Shown here piece by piece: positions 54,579 to 64,000 of a DNA stretch of 64,000 nt. The notes beneath the pieces were generated by a model. That model ran no database searches, had not been told where the DNA came from, and was given only the letters and a program-made list of their open reading frames with translations. The first letter of the stretch is position 1, and the number at the start of each line of letters is the position of its first letter. The position numbers and the translations under genes were made by a program. The stretch comes from Paraburkholderia tagetis (lineage in GTDB: Bacteria > Pseudomonadota > Gammaproteobacteria > Burkholderiales > Burkholderiaceae). Location of the stretch: contig NZ_JAKLJA010000004.1 in NCBI RefSeq assembly GCF_022213065.1, positions 1 to 64,000 of the forward strand, given 5' to 3'.

Positions 54579-55325
54579 ATGAATGCTTTCGTGCCGGCAG
54601 GGGACATGGCAGGGCAGGCGTGCACACAGCGGGGGCTATCGCCTCCGCCCTATGAGAAAATCAAGCGCTATGTAGTCGAACGCATTGCAGACGGCACGTG
54701 GAAACCGGGTGACACCATTCCCTCGGAGACGGTGTTTGCAAAGACATTCGGTGTTGCGCGCATGACCGTCAACCGTGCGTTGCGCGAGCTTTCGGCCGAG
54801 CGCATACTCACGCGTGTCCAGGGGGCGGGAACATTTGTCACGCCCCGCGACCACGAGTCCCCAGTTTTGGAGATCCGCAATATCGCGGACGAGGTAGCGC
54901 TACGCGGGCATTGCTACAGTGCTCGCGTGCTCGTACTGGATGCGAGTTCAAACTCGCGGGCAATGGCTACGCTCGGTGTCAACAATGACCCGGTGTTCCA
55001 CTCGTGCATCGTGCATTACGAGGACGAGAGTGCAATCCAATACGAGGATCGCTATGTGAACCCGAAAGTATTTCCGCAGTATTTGGATCAGGATTTTACC
55101 GCAGAGACGCCGAACCACTATATGGTGCGGCTCGCGCCGATCCAGCGGGCGGAATTTCGGATTTATGCGCGCAAGCCGAGCGCGCAGATCCGTCGGTATT
55201 TATCAATCGATATCGGTGAACCCTGCTTGCTGATCTGGAGACGGACCTGGGTTGGCGACGTGATCGCGACCACTGTACATCTCTGGCATTCAGCATCACG
55301 CGTCCATCTCTCGGGGAAAGTTTGA
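54579..55325 (+). CDS. GntR/HutC-family repressor
   Basis: This 248-residue regulator has a GntR winged helix (about 25-90, VFAKTFGVARMTVNRALRELS) and a UTRA ligand-binding domain (about 105-245) with the HutC-type LEIRNIADEVALRGH segment. In the hut system such a protein binds urocanate and releases the promoter. Here it follows the lyase-like gene by 37 bases, so it should control the cluster from the operator at 49577. Its effector may differ from urocanate because the lyase homologue is abnormal. Confidence 0.9.
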   Translation: MNAFVPAGDMAGQACTQRGLSPPPYEKIKRYVVERIADGTWKPGDTIPSETVFAKTFGVARMTVNRALRELSAERILTRVQGAGTFVTPRDHESPVLEIRNIADEVALRGHCYSARVLVLDASSNSRAMATLGVNNDPVFHSCIVHYEDESAIQYEDRYVNPKVFPQYLDQDFTAETPNHYMVRLAPIQRAEFRIYARKPSAQIRRYLSIDIGEPCLLIWRRTWVGDVIATTVHLWHSASRVHLSGKV

Positions 55326-55430
55326 ATCAATCTGCGCGACGAACCGTGCACATGTGTGGATGCGTTGGCTATTTAAGGATGCTTATGTTAACAGCTCAGC
55401 TGCACGTCGATTTCATTGGTTGATCTGAAA

Positions 55431-55484
55431 ACGCTTCCCGCCGACGATATAGCCGCCTGCCTCGGACCGGGAAGCGTAGGCGGC
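55431..55484. other. Interleaved inverted repeats (possible pseudoknot)
   Basis: ACGCTTCCCG (55431-55440) pairs with CGGGAAGCGT (55468-55477), and GCCGCCT (55452-55458), inside that loop, pairs with AGGCGGC (55478-55484) just outside. The two perfect stems interleave as in an H-type pseudoknot. It lies between two convergent genes and has no T run. Confidence 0.5.
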
Positions 55485-55510
55485 ACGCGAAGGTCAAGCC
55501 TCGAGATACA

Positions 55511-55855
55511 TCAGGTTGAACTCGTGACTGCGTCTTTCAGGAGGTGTTGCAACTTGTCACTGGCGTCTCGCCAACGTTCCGCTTCGGGGAGCGGGGCCTG
55601 CCTTGTCGTGATTACCGGCCACTGTTTCGCGAGTTCGATGTTCAGCGCCACGAACAGCTGTTGATTTTCCGCTACCTCCTCCACCGGCACGATCGCATCA
55701 ACCGGGCATTCCGGCGCGCATACGCCGCAATCGATGCACTCGTCGGGATCGATCACAAGGAAGTTCGGTCCCTGTCGGAAGCAGTCGGTTGGACAGACCT
55801 CTACGCAGTCCGTGTATCGGCATTGGATGCAGTTTTCCGTTACGACATATGACAT
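55511..55855 (-). CDS. fdxA: 7Fe ferredoxin
   Basis: This 114-residue soluble ferredoxin carries a 3Fe-4S and a 4Fe-4S centre: the N-terminal ENCIQCRYTDCVEVCPTDC and the CIDCGVCAPECP motif, followed by the acidic C-terminal helix region found in FdxA. It follows the KamA-like gene by 73 bases on the same strand and may deliver the electron needed to cleave S-adenosylmethionine there. Confidence 0.93.
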   Translation of the reverse strand: MSYVVTENCIQCRYTDCVEVCPTDCFRQGPNFLVIDPDECIDCGVCAPECPVDAIVPVEEVAENQQLFVALNIELAKQWPVITTRQAPLPEAERWRDASDKLQHLLKDAVTSST

Positions 55856-55928
55856 TATCGCTCCACGTTACCTATAGGCGCGCCGATGAGGCCATGCCCG
55901 GGAAAGGCAGGCCTCTCGATCGAGATGG

Positions 55929-57335
<1,407 letters not shown>

Positions 57336-57625
57336 TGGCGGTTCCTTTATGGCGAAGTCAGGATGGTGTTTCGATCGGTTGTCTGGATTTAATATGTATG
57401 ACTAAGTTATATGAATTGTGATAAACATGCGAATGCTCTACCCACGGACACTCCTGACCGGACCGCATCTTTGGTCGCGCGCATGCCCGGTCGTGACCAC
57501 GGTCGGGGCATCAAGGCGCTGCGAAACGGTCGATGGCCGCGGGCTACAGGAGGACCATTGTTGCGACCTCGCCTGCGTTCGGCAAACGATATAAACTCGC
57601 AACGTTGTGCGTTTGAGGAAGGATT
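57336..57625. promoter_or_regulatory. Divergent promoter region of kamA-like and lysR genes
   Basis: The 290-base spacer is AT-rich near 57390-57420 (TATGTATGACTAAGTTATAT), where a loose dyad of the T-N11-A LysR type may be read. No exact operator could be fixed. No gene is seen. Confidence 0.4.
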
Positions 57626-58531
57626 GTGAGACGAAAGATACCGAGCATCGAAGCGCTCATTGCGTTTGAGACAGCAGCCCGACATCTGAGCTTTACTCGC
57701 AGTGCGGACGAACTGGCGCTGACGCAGAGCGCGGTGGGGCGCCAGGTGGCAAGTCTGGAGGAGTTCCTGGGGGTGTCCCTGTTCAGTCGGGTGAAGAAGC
57801 GGCTCGTCTTGACGGAGATTGGGCAAATTTATGCTCGTCAGGTCCGTGATACGCTCGACACGATGGAGCGAGACACCCTCGCGGCGATGGCGCACCGCGA
57901 TGCTGGAGGCATCCTCGAGCTCGCGGTTATCCCGACGTTCGCGACTCGATGGCTGATCCCGCGCCTTCCCAATTTCTATGCGCAGCATAAGGACGTGACG
58001 GTCAATCTGACTACCCGCGCAGTGCCGTTCCTGTTCACCGGTACGCCTTTTGACGCGGCGATTCACTTTGGGGATCCGGTCTGGCCTGGCTCCATTGCCA
58101 GATATCTGTTCGGGGAGGAAGTTACACCGGTGTGTAGTCCGCAACTGCTATCGAAGGGGGCTCGCCTCGAGCCGCGAGACGTTGCGCGCTTCACACTCCT
58201 GCATCAATCGGCACGGCCAGACGCATGGCGGCACTGGTTCGCGCAGGCAGGCATCCACGATGTCGACGCTATGCTGGGCCAGCGCTACGAGTTGTTTTCA
58301 ATGCTTGTGGAGGCCGCACGGGCCGGCCTCGGAATTGCACTCGTACCTCGATTTTTTGTTTCGCACGAATTGACCACTGGGGAGCTTGTCATTCCATGCG
58401 ATCTTTCCCTGCGTAGTGAAAAGGGATACTACCTGGTCTTTCCAGAGCACAAGGAAAGCTCCCCTCAACTACAGGGGTTCGAGAAGTGGTTGATTGCAGA
58501 GGCCAGCAAGTATGCCCAGCTGGGGGCGTAG
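57626..58531 (+). CDS. LysR-family regulator (GcvA-like)
   Basis: This 301-residue regulator has an N-terminal helix-turn-helix (about 5-65, LSFTRSADELALTQSAVGRQVASLE) and a two-lobed effector domain. PSIEALIAFETAARHLSFTRSADEL is GcvA-like, here quoted in two parts as PSIEALIAFETAARH and LSFTRSADEL. The start is GTG after GGAAGG. It is divergent from the KamA-like gene over a 290-base spacer and upstream of the FAD oxidase, so it may control both sides. Confidence 0.9.
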   Translation: MRRKIPSIEALIAFETAARHLSFTRSADELALTQSAVGRQVASLEEFLGVSLFSRVKKRLVLTEIGQIYARQVRDTLDTMERDTLAAMAHRDAGGILELAVIPTFATRWLIPRLPNFYAQHKDVTVNLTTRAVPFLFTGTPFDAAIHFGDPVWPGSIARYLFGEEVTPVCSPQLLSKGARLEPRDVARFTLLHQSARPDAWRHWFAQAGIHDVDAMLGQRYELFSMLVEAARAGLGIALVPRFFVSHELTTGELVIPCDLSLRSEKGYYLVFPEHKESSPQLQGFEKWLIAEASKYAQLGA

Positions 58532-58662
58532 CGCGTTGTGCAGATACATCGGTGATATACGACTGCGCATGAGCGCACAGGCCGCGCGACGGCGATCGAC
58601 TCATCGCAAATAGCGCTTGCCACGTGAGTGCTGCTCGAAGCGCTGGCTTTCCTGCTCCTTGG

Positions 58663-58712
58663 CACGAACGCTCCGTCGATCGTGATGCGATCGACCGGCA
58701 GCGGGGCGCAAT
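58663..58712 (-). pseudogene. Possible relic of an EAL-domain gene
   Basis: On the minus strand the DNA can be read APLPVDRITIDGAFVP, close to the LPVDRIKIDRAFV strand of EAL phosphodiesterases (compare the gene at 510-2399). The flanks carry no further similarity. It is short, so chance cannot be excluded. The rest of 58532-58864 shows no gene. Confidence 0.3.
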
Positions 58713-58864
58713 TGGAAATCGTTGTCCTTTACGTCACGTTTCCGATCCGAATAAAAACAATCTCACTGAATCTCGGTATCAAGGATCCTGATGTTTGGGG
58801 GAAGCGGCGCATGCTTCGGCAGTATGCAAGCAGCCCCCCACTTCATTGAGAAATCCGTCCCTCC

Positions 58865-60196
58865 ATGAATACCGAGACACATCCCTCAGTCCCCGAAATC
58901 GCTAGTGGAAAATATCCCACGTACCATCAGTGCTCAGGTTGGAACGCCATGCTCCCTGAGCGCAAGAGGGCCGGCTCGACTTCTGTCCGGCGATTCGGCT
59001 CGGTCATCATTGGTGGCGGATATACCGGTCTGGCCGCGGCGCGCCGTATTGCGGAATTGCGGCCCGACGAGCCGGTATTGGTGGTGGAAGCGTCGACTAT
59101 CGGGGAGGGTTCTTCGGGGCGTAACTCTGGCTTCGTCATCAACGTTCCGCACAACACGAAGATGGGCGGTCACACGAGCCCGCTGGAAGTCGCCCGCAAG
59201 CAGATTCGCATTTACGAAGCAGGCTTGCATTGGCTAGAGGGGCTGGTGCGCGAACACCGGATCGACTGCAACTGGAACCCAGCGGGAAAATTCCATGCGG
59301 CAGCGAGCGAGGCTGGAGTACAGAACCTCATGGCGTCGTTGGCGCAATATCGCGAATGGGGCGTTAATTTTGAGGTATTCGACCGAGAGGCGCTGCAGGA
59401 AAAGCTCGGGACAAGCTATTACAAGTTCGGCTACCACTCGCCCAACAATGTATTCGTTCAGCCCGCAGCGCTGATTCGTGGCCTCGCAGATTCTCTCCCT
59501 TCCAATGTGCTTCTGGTTGAAGGAGAGCCGGTCGTTTCACTGAGCAAGTCGTCACCATTCTGCGTCACCACCAGCAAGACCCAATACACTGCGGATCGGG
59601 TCGTGCTGGCGAACAATGGATTCGCTAAAGAGCTGGGTATCTTGCGCGACAGACTCATCACGATCTTTACCTATGCGGCCCTCACGCCGAGGCTTTCGGA
59701 ATCCGAACTAAAGAAACTCGGCAATACGTCCGAATGGGGCTTGATTCCGGCTAACCGCCTTGGGACGACACTGCGGCGCGTTCAGGGTGACCGTTTCATG
59801 GTGCGTAGCGCGTACTCCTACGAACGGGAGCAGTCGCCAGCCGAAACGCTGGCGCAGTTGACGAGCAGCTATCAGCGTCGTTATCCGAACATGCAGTCGC
59901 ACCGGTTCGAGTATGTGTGGGGTGGAACGACGGCATTGACACGCAATGGCGCGACTTTTTTTGGCGAGTTGCGGCCCGGACTATTCGCGTCTTTGGGCTG
60001 CAATGGTGCAGGGGTGCTCAAGGGCAGCACCTACGGCAAACTGCTGGGCGAAATGGCAATGGGAGCACAATCGTCCTGCCTGTCTGACGCGCTCAGCCTC
60101 GAGGGGCCGAGTTGGCTGCCACCAGAACCCTTTCGGCGCATTGGCGTCGTCTCGACGATCAAGTATCAAGCCGCACTCGCGGGTCCCGAGCGTTGA
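58865..60196 (+). CDS. DAO-family FAD-dependent amine/amino-acid oxidase
   Basis: This 443-residue flavoprotein has the N-terminal Rossmann motif SVIIGGGYTGLAAARRIAEL, the GEGSSGRNSGFV segment typical of PuuB/OrdL-like oxidases, and a late GCNGAGVLKGSTYGKLLGE FAD-contact block. It should oxidise a C-N bond of an amine or N-substituted amino acid, giving an imine. RidA follows 31 bases later, which fits imine clean-up. The substrate is unknown. Confidence 0.9.
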   Translation: MNTETHPSVPEIASGKYPTYHQCSGWNAMLPERKRAGSTSVRRFGSVIIGGGYTGLAAARRIAELRPDEPVLVVEASTIGEGSSGRNSGFVINVPHNTKMGGHTSPLEVARKQIRIYEAGLHWLEGLVREHRIDCNWNPAGKFHAAASEAGVQNLMASLAQYREWGVNFEVFDREALQEKLGTSYYKFGYHSPNNVFVQPAALIRGLADSLPSNVLLVEGEPVVSLSKSSPFCVTTSKTQYTADRVVLANNGFAKELGILRDRLITIFTYAALTPRLSESELKKLGNTSEWGLIPANRLGTTLRRVQGDRFMVRSAYSYEREQSPAETLAQLTSSYQRRYPNMQSHRFEYVWGGTTALTRNGATFFGELRPGLFASLGCNGAGVLKGSTYGKLLGEMAMGAQSSCLSDALSLEGPSWLPPEPFRRIGVVSTIKYQAALAGPER

Positions 60197-60227
60197 ACCT
60201 TTTTATCGTTAGACAGGAAACGAAGTC

Positions 60228-60578
60228 ATGGCTGAAATCAAGCGTAGTCACATAGGGAAGCGCCTCTCCGAGGTCGCTGTGCATCAAGGCACAATTTATT
60301 TGGCTGGGCAAGTGCCGAGCGATATCACCGAGGACATGGCAGGGCAGACCCGCCAGGTGCTGGCCTCAATCGATGCACTTCTTGCAGAACATGGCTCGGA
60401 CAAATCGCGCATCCTCTCTTGTCAGATTTTCCTGGCGGACATGTCTCAGGTCTCCGCAATGAATGAGGTATGGGATGCGTGGGTCGCGCCCGGACATACA
60501 CCGCCTCGTGCCACCGTGGGCGCGGTGTTGGCACAGCCCGAAAAGCTCATCGAAGTGGTAATCGTGGCGGCGTCCTGA
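60228..60578 (+). CDS. RidA-family enamine/imine deaminase
   Basis: This 116-residue YjgF/RidA-fold protein has the catalytic Arg in PPRATVGAVLA and the following Glu in KLIEVVIVAAS. It hydrolyses reactive imines to ketones and ammonia. It is co-transcribed with the FAD oxidase and probably processes its product. CAGGAAAC precedes the start. Confidence 0.92.
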   Translation: MAEIKRSHIGKRLSEVAVHQGTIYLAGQVPSDITEDMAGQTRQVLASIDALLAEHGSDKSRILSCQIFLADMSQVSAMNEVWDAWVAPGHTPPRATVGAVLAQPEKLIEVVIVAAS

Positions 60579-60681
60579 TTGGACGTTTTACGGGCTCCGC
60601 TGCCAGGCGAGTGCGCATGGCAGCGGTGCATTTCACGGAAGTCCTGCGCGCGGGTATGCGTCTGCTAACTTGTGCTTTCGA

Positions 60682-61272
60682 TTAAACAAGGAGACACCAC
60701 ATCGCGACTAATGGGGTGGTTCCCGATCGCATGGCGTGCACGCTATTAGGAGCGTTGTGCAGGCCGCCACCCATGCCTGGATCGAACCAGTCTCCCTCGC
60801 ACTGCCTGAATTCACCCGCGCTCAGCAGCACGTAGGCCTCTTCCGGGGGATGTTGATGATCCGGATATCGGGTGTGAGGCGCGAGCAAGGAAAAACCCAA
60901 CTGGACGTCATAGCGGCTTTCCATGCCGCCGGGGCCGCAAATTATTCCATGGACGTGTTTTTCGACGTAGTCATCGCTTCCATTCAAGCCGGAAGTACGC
61001 CGTTGCCAGCCGATCGAAGGTTCGAGCGTTTTGATCGCGCGGGCGGCCACGCCAAGATTGGACTGGTCGACAAGCAGAGCTGCCAAGGCAGAGTCGAGAA
61101 GTTCACAGGCAGGAAATCGTTCCCTGTTTCGCCTGCCATCGTCGGACGGTTGTTCCAGACGCTCGAATACCTTCGCCGATAACCGGCGTGCAGTATCCGG
61201 AAGCGTTTTTGCCTGAAACAGTGTTTGGGCAACGCCGAGGAAATGTTCCAGATTTTTAGGTCGCTGATACAT
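60682..61272 (-). CDS. DMSP-lyase-family cupin protein
   Basis: This 196-residue protein has a C-terminal cupin domain of the dimethylsulfoniopropionate lyase (DddL/DddQ-like) family. The metal ligands are H139, H141, E145 and H179, with Y147 as the possible base (YPDHQHPPEEAYVLLSAGE ... NAPNSVHAMRSG). An all-helical N-terminal half precedes it. Family members split DMSP into dimethyl sulfide and acrylate, but related cupins act on other compounds. It converges on ridA. GGAGC precedes the start. Confidence 0.8.
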   Translation of the reverse strand: MYQRPKNLEHFLGVAQTLFQAKTLPDTARRLSAKVFERLEQPSDDGRRNRERFPACELLDSALAALLVDQSNLGVAARAIKTLEPSIGWQRRTSGLNGSDDYVEKHVHGIICGPGGMESRYDVQLGFSLLAPHTRYPDHQHPPEEAYVLLSAGEFRQCEGDWFDPGMGGGLHNAPNSVHAMRSGTTPLVAMWCLLV

Positions 61273-61305
61273 AGCTGCTCCGGCAGTTCACGATTTCGGC
61301 CCTAT

Positions 61306-62247
61306 TCAATCAGGACTTACCGCTGTCTGAATGGGTGTTGCTTCCGGTCGAGTGGTGCGTTGTCGACCGACTTCGAGCATGGCGATGCTGCAAAGGATCA
61401 ACAGTGTCGCCACGACCTCCAGCGGGCCCACATGCTCGCCAGCAGCCCAGCCAATCATCAGCGCAATGACAGGTGTGACATAGACCGCGCCAGAGGCAGC
61501 AACTGCGCCCAGTTCCCGGAGGAGGAAATAGTAGAGGAGAAACGATGCGCCAGTACCGAGCAATCCCAGACCGATCACCATGCCTGCCAAGGCACGCGCG
61601 TCGTGAAGAATCTGGCCGGTGCCATCGAGATCGGTGACGAAAAAGAGCATGGCCAATGCCAGGCCCATCTGCCAGGTCACGATGGCTAGTGGTGGGAGAT
61701 TGGTCGGGGAGAGAAAGCGCCGGCCGTAGATATACGACATTCCGAAGACGATCGAGCCAGCCATCATCCACGCGACGCCTTCGAGGCTGATAGGGGCGCT
61801 GTCGCTCAAAGCGGCCCACGGTCGGGCGATGAGCGTAATCCCCACTATGCCCAACGCAATGCCGGAAACCATCAACCGGTTCATCTTCTCGTTGCGCAAA
61901 AAAAGACTCGATGCCATTGAGGTGAAAATGGCCGGCGACCCGCCGAGCACGCCGGCAATACCGGACGGAAGCAGCGCGGTGCCCTTCGCCATGGCGAAGT
62001 AGCAAAAGGCAGTGGGGAGCGCGGCCATCACCGCCAGATGATGCAGATAACGAACCTGCCCAGACTTCAGTACGCCGCTACGCCACGCGAGCGCCGCCAA
62101 CGGCACGAAGCCAAACAGGATGCGCAAAAACGAAATCTGACCTGCGCTGATCAATGCGCCCGCCCATTTCATGTAGATGAAATTTGATCCCCAGAACAGG
62201 CCGAGGAGAATGAAGGCGGTATAGGTCCGTATCAAGGTACGATCCAA
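61306..62247 (-). CDS. EamA-family (DMT) transporter
   Basis: This membrane protein of 313 residues has ten helices in two EamA halves (about 8-145 and 155-295). GLFWGSNFIYMKWAG and PVIALMIGWAAGEHVGPLEVVATLLI are family signatures. It probably exports a metabolite. It is 33 bases upstream of the cupin gene on the same strand, so the two likely form one transcript. The start appears to be TTG; TTG 62235 is an alternative. Confidence 0.87.
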   Translation of the reverse strand: MDRTLIRTYTAFILLGLFWGSNFIYMKWAGALISAGQISFLRILFGFVPLAALAWRSGVLKSGQVRYLHHLAVMAALPTAFCYFAMAKGTALLPSGIAGVLGGSPAIFTSMASSLFLRNEKMNRLMVSGIALGIVGITLIARPWAALSDSAPISLEGVAWMMAGSIVFGMSYIYGRRFLSPTNLPPLAIVTWQMGLALAMLFFVTDLDGTGQILHDARALAGMVIGLGLLGTGASFLLYYFLLRELGAVAASGAVYVTPVIALMIGWAAGEHVGPLEVVATLLILCSIAMLEVGRQRTTRPEATPIQTAVSPD

Positions 62248-62471
62248 ACAGGGTTATCTGCCATTACCGGGCGCGCTTGCGGCGGCTGCCAGGATGGTAG
62301 GGGCCAAGGTGTCCGTGATCCCTTCGGTGCTGCTCACGACGGGCAAACGGGTGTATTCAGCATAGCGAGCGGTATCGGACCAAGGTTGTTCTTCAGCCTG
62401 GTTTATAGATAGCACAAGCGGTGCTTGAGAAATGGCGATTCGTTGTTCGGGATGCCAGGCCCTGGTCAAGC

Positions 62472-62494
62472 AAAAAAGCCGGCCAACGGCCGGC
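62472..62494 (-). terminator. Rho-independent terminator after fdhA
   Basis: The stem GCCGGCC (62478-62484) / GGCCGGC (62488-62494) has a three-base loop and is followed on the minus strand by six T (62472-62477). It lies 50 bases beyond the fdhA stop. The remaining bases down to the EamA gene show no supported gene. Confidence 0.88.
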
Positions 62495-62543
62495 GAAAAC
62501 TTCTTCGCGAATCGGGTTCGCCTGAGCAAGACGGGTGTGACGC

Positions 62544-63746
62544 TCAGGCGGCTGCTTTAAGGCTACCGTGCGGATCGATCACGAACTTCTTGGGGACACC
62601 GGAATCGAATTCCGCATAGCCGCTCGGTGCCTGATCGAGTTCGATGACCGTCACATTGACGACTTCGGCAATATTGAGCTTGTCCCAAAGAATCGCTTGC
62701 ATCAGGTTACGGTTGTACTTCATGACAGGCGTCTGGCCGGTGAAGAACGAGTGCGATTTGGCCCAGCCGAGGCCGAGACGTACCGAAAGACTGCCCTTTT
62801 GGGCGGCCGGATCCACCGCGCCGGGATCGTCGGTGACATACAGCCCCGGAATGCCGATCTTGCCGGCCACGCGCGTTACTTCCATCAGCGAATTGAGCAC
62901 CGTCGCTGGCGCTTCGACCTGCGAGCCGGTATGCCCGTGGCCGCGTGCTTCGAAGCCCACGCAATCGATGGCGCAGTCGACTTCCGGTTCGCCGAGCAAC
63001 TCCGACATCTGTTCGGCCAGCGACGCATCTTTCGAAAGATCGACCGTTTCGAATCCAACGCGGCGAGCGTGTTCGAGACGCTTCGGGTTCACGTCGCCGA
63101 TGATCGTGACGGCGGCGCCCAGGAGTCGCGCGGATGCAGCGGCCGCGAGCCCGACCGGGCCCGCACCTGCGACATAGACGCTGGCTCCGGGCGCAACGCC
63201 GGCGGTCACGGCGCCGTGATAGCCCGTGGGCAGAATATCGGACAGGCAGGTGAGATCGCGGATCTTCGCCATTGCGCGATCGCGATCGGGAAATTTAAGC
63301 AGGTTGAAGTCGGCGAATGGAACCATGACATATTCCGCCTGGCCGCCAATCCAGCCGCCCATATCGACATAGCCGTAGGCCCCGCCCGGACGCGCCGGAT
63401 TGACGTTCAGGCAGACCCCGGTGTTTTGCGCCTTGCACATGGGGCAGCGCCCGCAAGCAACGTTGAACGGGACCGACACCAGGTCGCCTTTCTTCAGCGT
63501 CATCACGTCGGAGCCGACCTCGATCACTTCGCCCGTGATTTCGTGGCCCAGCACGAGTCCGACCGGCGCAGTCGTGCGGCCGCGTACCATGTGTTGATCG
63601 GATCCGCAAATGTTCGTGGCAACGACCCGCAGAATGACACCATGGTTGGCCTTGCGGCCGGCGGGATCGGAGAGTTCGGGAAACGCAATATTCTGCACTT
63701 CCACTTTTCCAGGGCCGGTGAAAACGACGCCGCGATTTCCTGACAT
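62544..63746 (-). CDS. fdhA: Glutathione-independent formaldehyde dehydrogenase
   Basis: This 400-residue zinc-dependent medium-chain dehydrogenase closely resembles Pseudomonas FdhA. The catalytic zinc site is CGSDQH with GHEITGEV; the structural zinc cysteines are in CGRCPMCKAQNTGVC; the cofactor loop is AGAGPVGLAAAASARLLG. It oxidises formaldehyde to formate using tightly bound NAD. In related bacteria it detoxifies formaldehyde from demethylation of betaines, dimethylglycine or sarcosine. AGGAGAC precedes the start. Confidence 0.95.
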   Translation of the reverse strand: MSGNRGVVFTGPGKVEVQNIAFPELSDPAGRKANHGVILRVVATNICGSDQHMVRGRTTAPVGLVLGHEITGEVIEVGSDVMTLKKGDLVSVPFNVACGRCPMCKAQNTGVCLNVNPARPGGAYGYVDMGGWIGGQAEYVMVPFADFNLLKFPDRDRAMAKIRDLTCLSDILPTGYHGAVTAGVAPGASVYVAGAGPVGLAAAASARLLGAAVTIIGDVNPKRLEHARRVGFETVDLSKDASLAEQMSELLGEPEVDCAIDCVGFEARGHGHTGSQVEAPATVLNSLMEVTRVAGKIGIPGLYVTDDPGAVDPAAQKGSLSVRLGLGWAKSHSFFTGQTPVMKYNRNLMQAILWDKLNIAEVVNVTVIELDQAPSGYAEFDSGVPKKFVIDPHGSLKAAA

Positions 63747-64000
63747 GCTGTCTCCTGATTGAGTGACTTAGGGTGGCGCGAATCGTTGTGAACGGCCGGC
63801 CAGAATAGAGCACTCACCGCGACCATCAAAGCGGTCTTAGGTCCGGTGCATGCGCTGATTCGCTTTCTCGATGAGCGGTGAGTATTGGATCGAGCACCCG
63901 CGGCGTCAATGCGCATTATTTTCACGCTGGCATGACTTCAAGTTATTCGAGCGGGACGCGTATTCGACAGGCGGCCGGTATTGGGAGATTTTCGGGGGCG
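63747..64000. other. Upstream region of fdhA to window end
   Basis: This 254-base stretch carries the fdhA promoter. The last ~100 bases are less GC-rich. I see no supported coding start and no clear operator. Confidence 0.45.

Noticed and set aside
62254..62529. 91-codon minus-strand frame between fdhA and the EamA gene
   Set aside because: It runs through the fdhA terminator and has no recognisable domain.

Overview
The window looks like a chromosomal or megaplasmid segment of a Burkholderiaceae bacterium, most likely Paraburkholderia, Caballeronia or Burkholderia. The base composition is high in GC, there are typical Burkholderia families of unknown function (DUF3331, DUF4148), the propionate pathway is the prpBC-acnD-prpF variant, and there are many catabolic islets. 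The species and replicon cannot be fixed from the sequence. I saw no tRNA, rRNA, CRISPR array or prophage.

Layout. 1-0.4 kb: end of an IS30-type transposase and a perfect inverted repeat. 0.5-11.2 kb: mixed functions (c-di-GMP enzyme, B12-dependent ribonucleotide reductase, DUF3331, AI-2E-type exporter, secreted esterase, OpgC-like membrane protein, NlpD-like lipoprotein). 11.2-11.9 kb: vapBC toxin-antitoxin. 12-20.5 kb: complete 2-methylcitrate cycle operon prpB-prpC-acnD-prpF, with a sigma-54 promoter, two candidate PrpR enhancer sites and divergent prpR. 20.5-24.1 kb: DNA glycosylase, DUF4148, CBS protein and ribA. 24.1-25.0 kb: a less GC-rich gap with hairpins.

25.0-38.3 kb is an aromatic-compound region. 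It has an IclR and a TetR regulator, two MhpA-like FAD hydroxylases, two VOC dioxygenase-type proteins, two FAH-family hydrolases, an MHS transporter, an acyl-CoA synthetase, an OmpW porin and a broken classical porin. It reads as two parallel hydroxylate / ring-cleave / hydrolyse modules. An IS91-type remnant at 38.5 kb separates it from a complete four-carbon sugar-acid locus (38.7-45.8 kb: GntR, ltnD, otnK, otnC, MFS, otnI, denD).

46.4-48.5 kb holds a cytochrome b / sulfite-oxidase-fold pair with an exported partner, followed by a scar where a DUF3313 lipoprotein fragment is joined to a PqiB tail. 49.6-55.3 kb is a hut-like operon: a polar amino acid ABC transporter, a histidine-ammonia-lyase-fold protein that lacks the Ala-Ser-Gly triad needed to form the MIO cofactor, and a HutC-like repressor with a matching upstream operator. 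This is the most unusual item in the window.

55.5-63.7 kb carries a divergent KamA-family radical SAM enzyme with a 7Fe ferredoxin, a LysR regulator, a DAO-type FAD oxidase, RidA, a DMSP-lyase-family cupin, an EamA transporter and glutathione-independent formaldehyde dehydrogenase. Together these suggest catabolism of an unidentified amine or methylated amino acid, which is inference.
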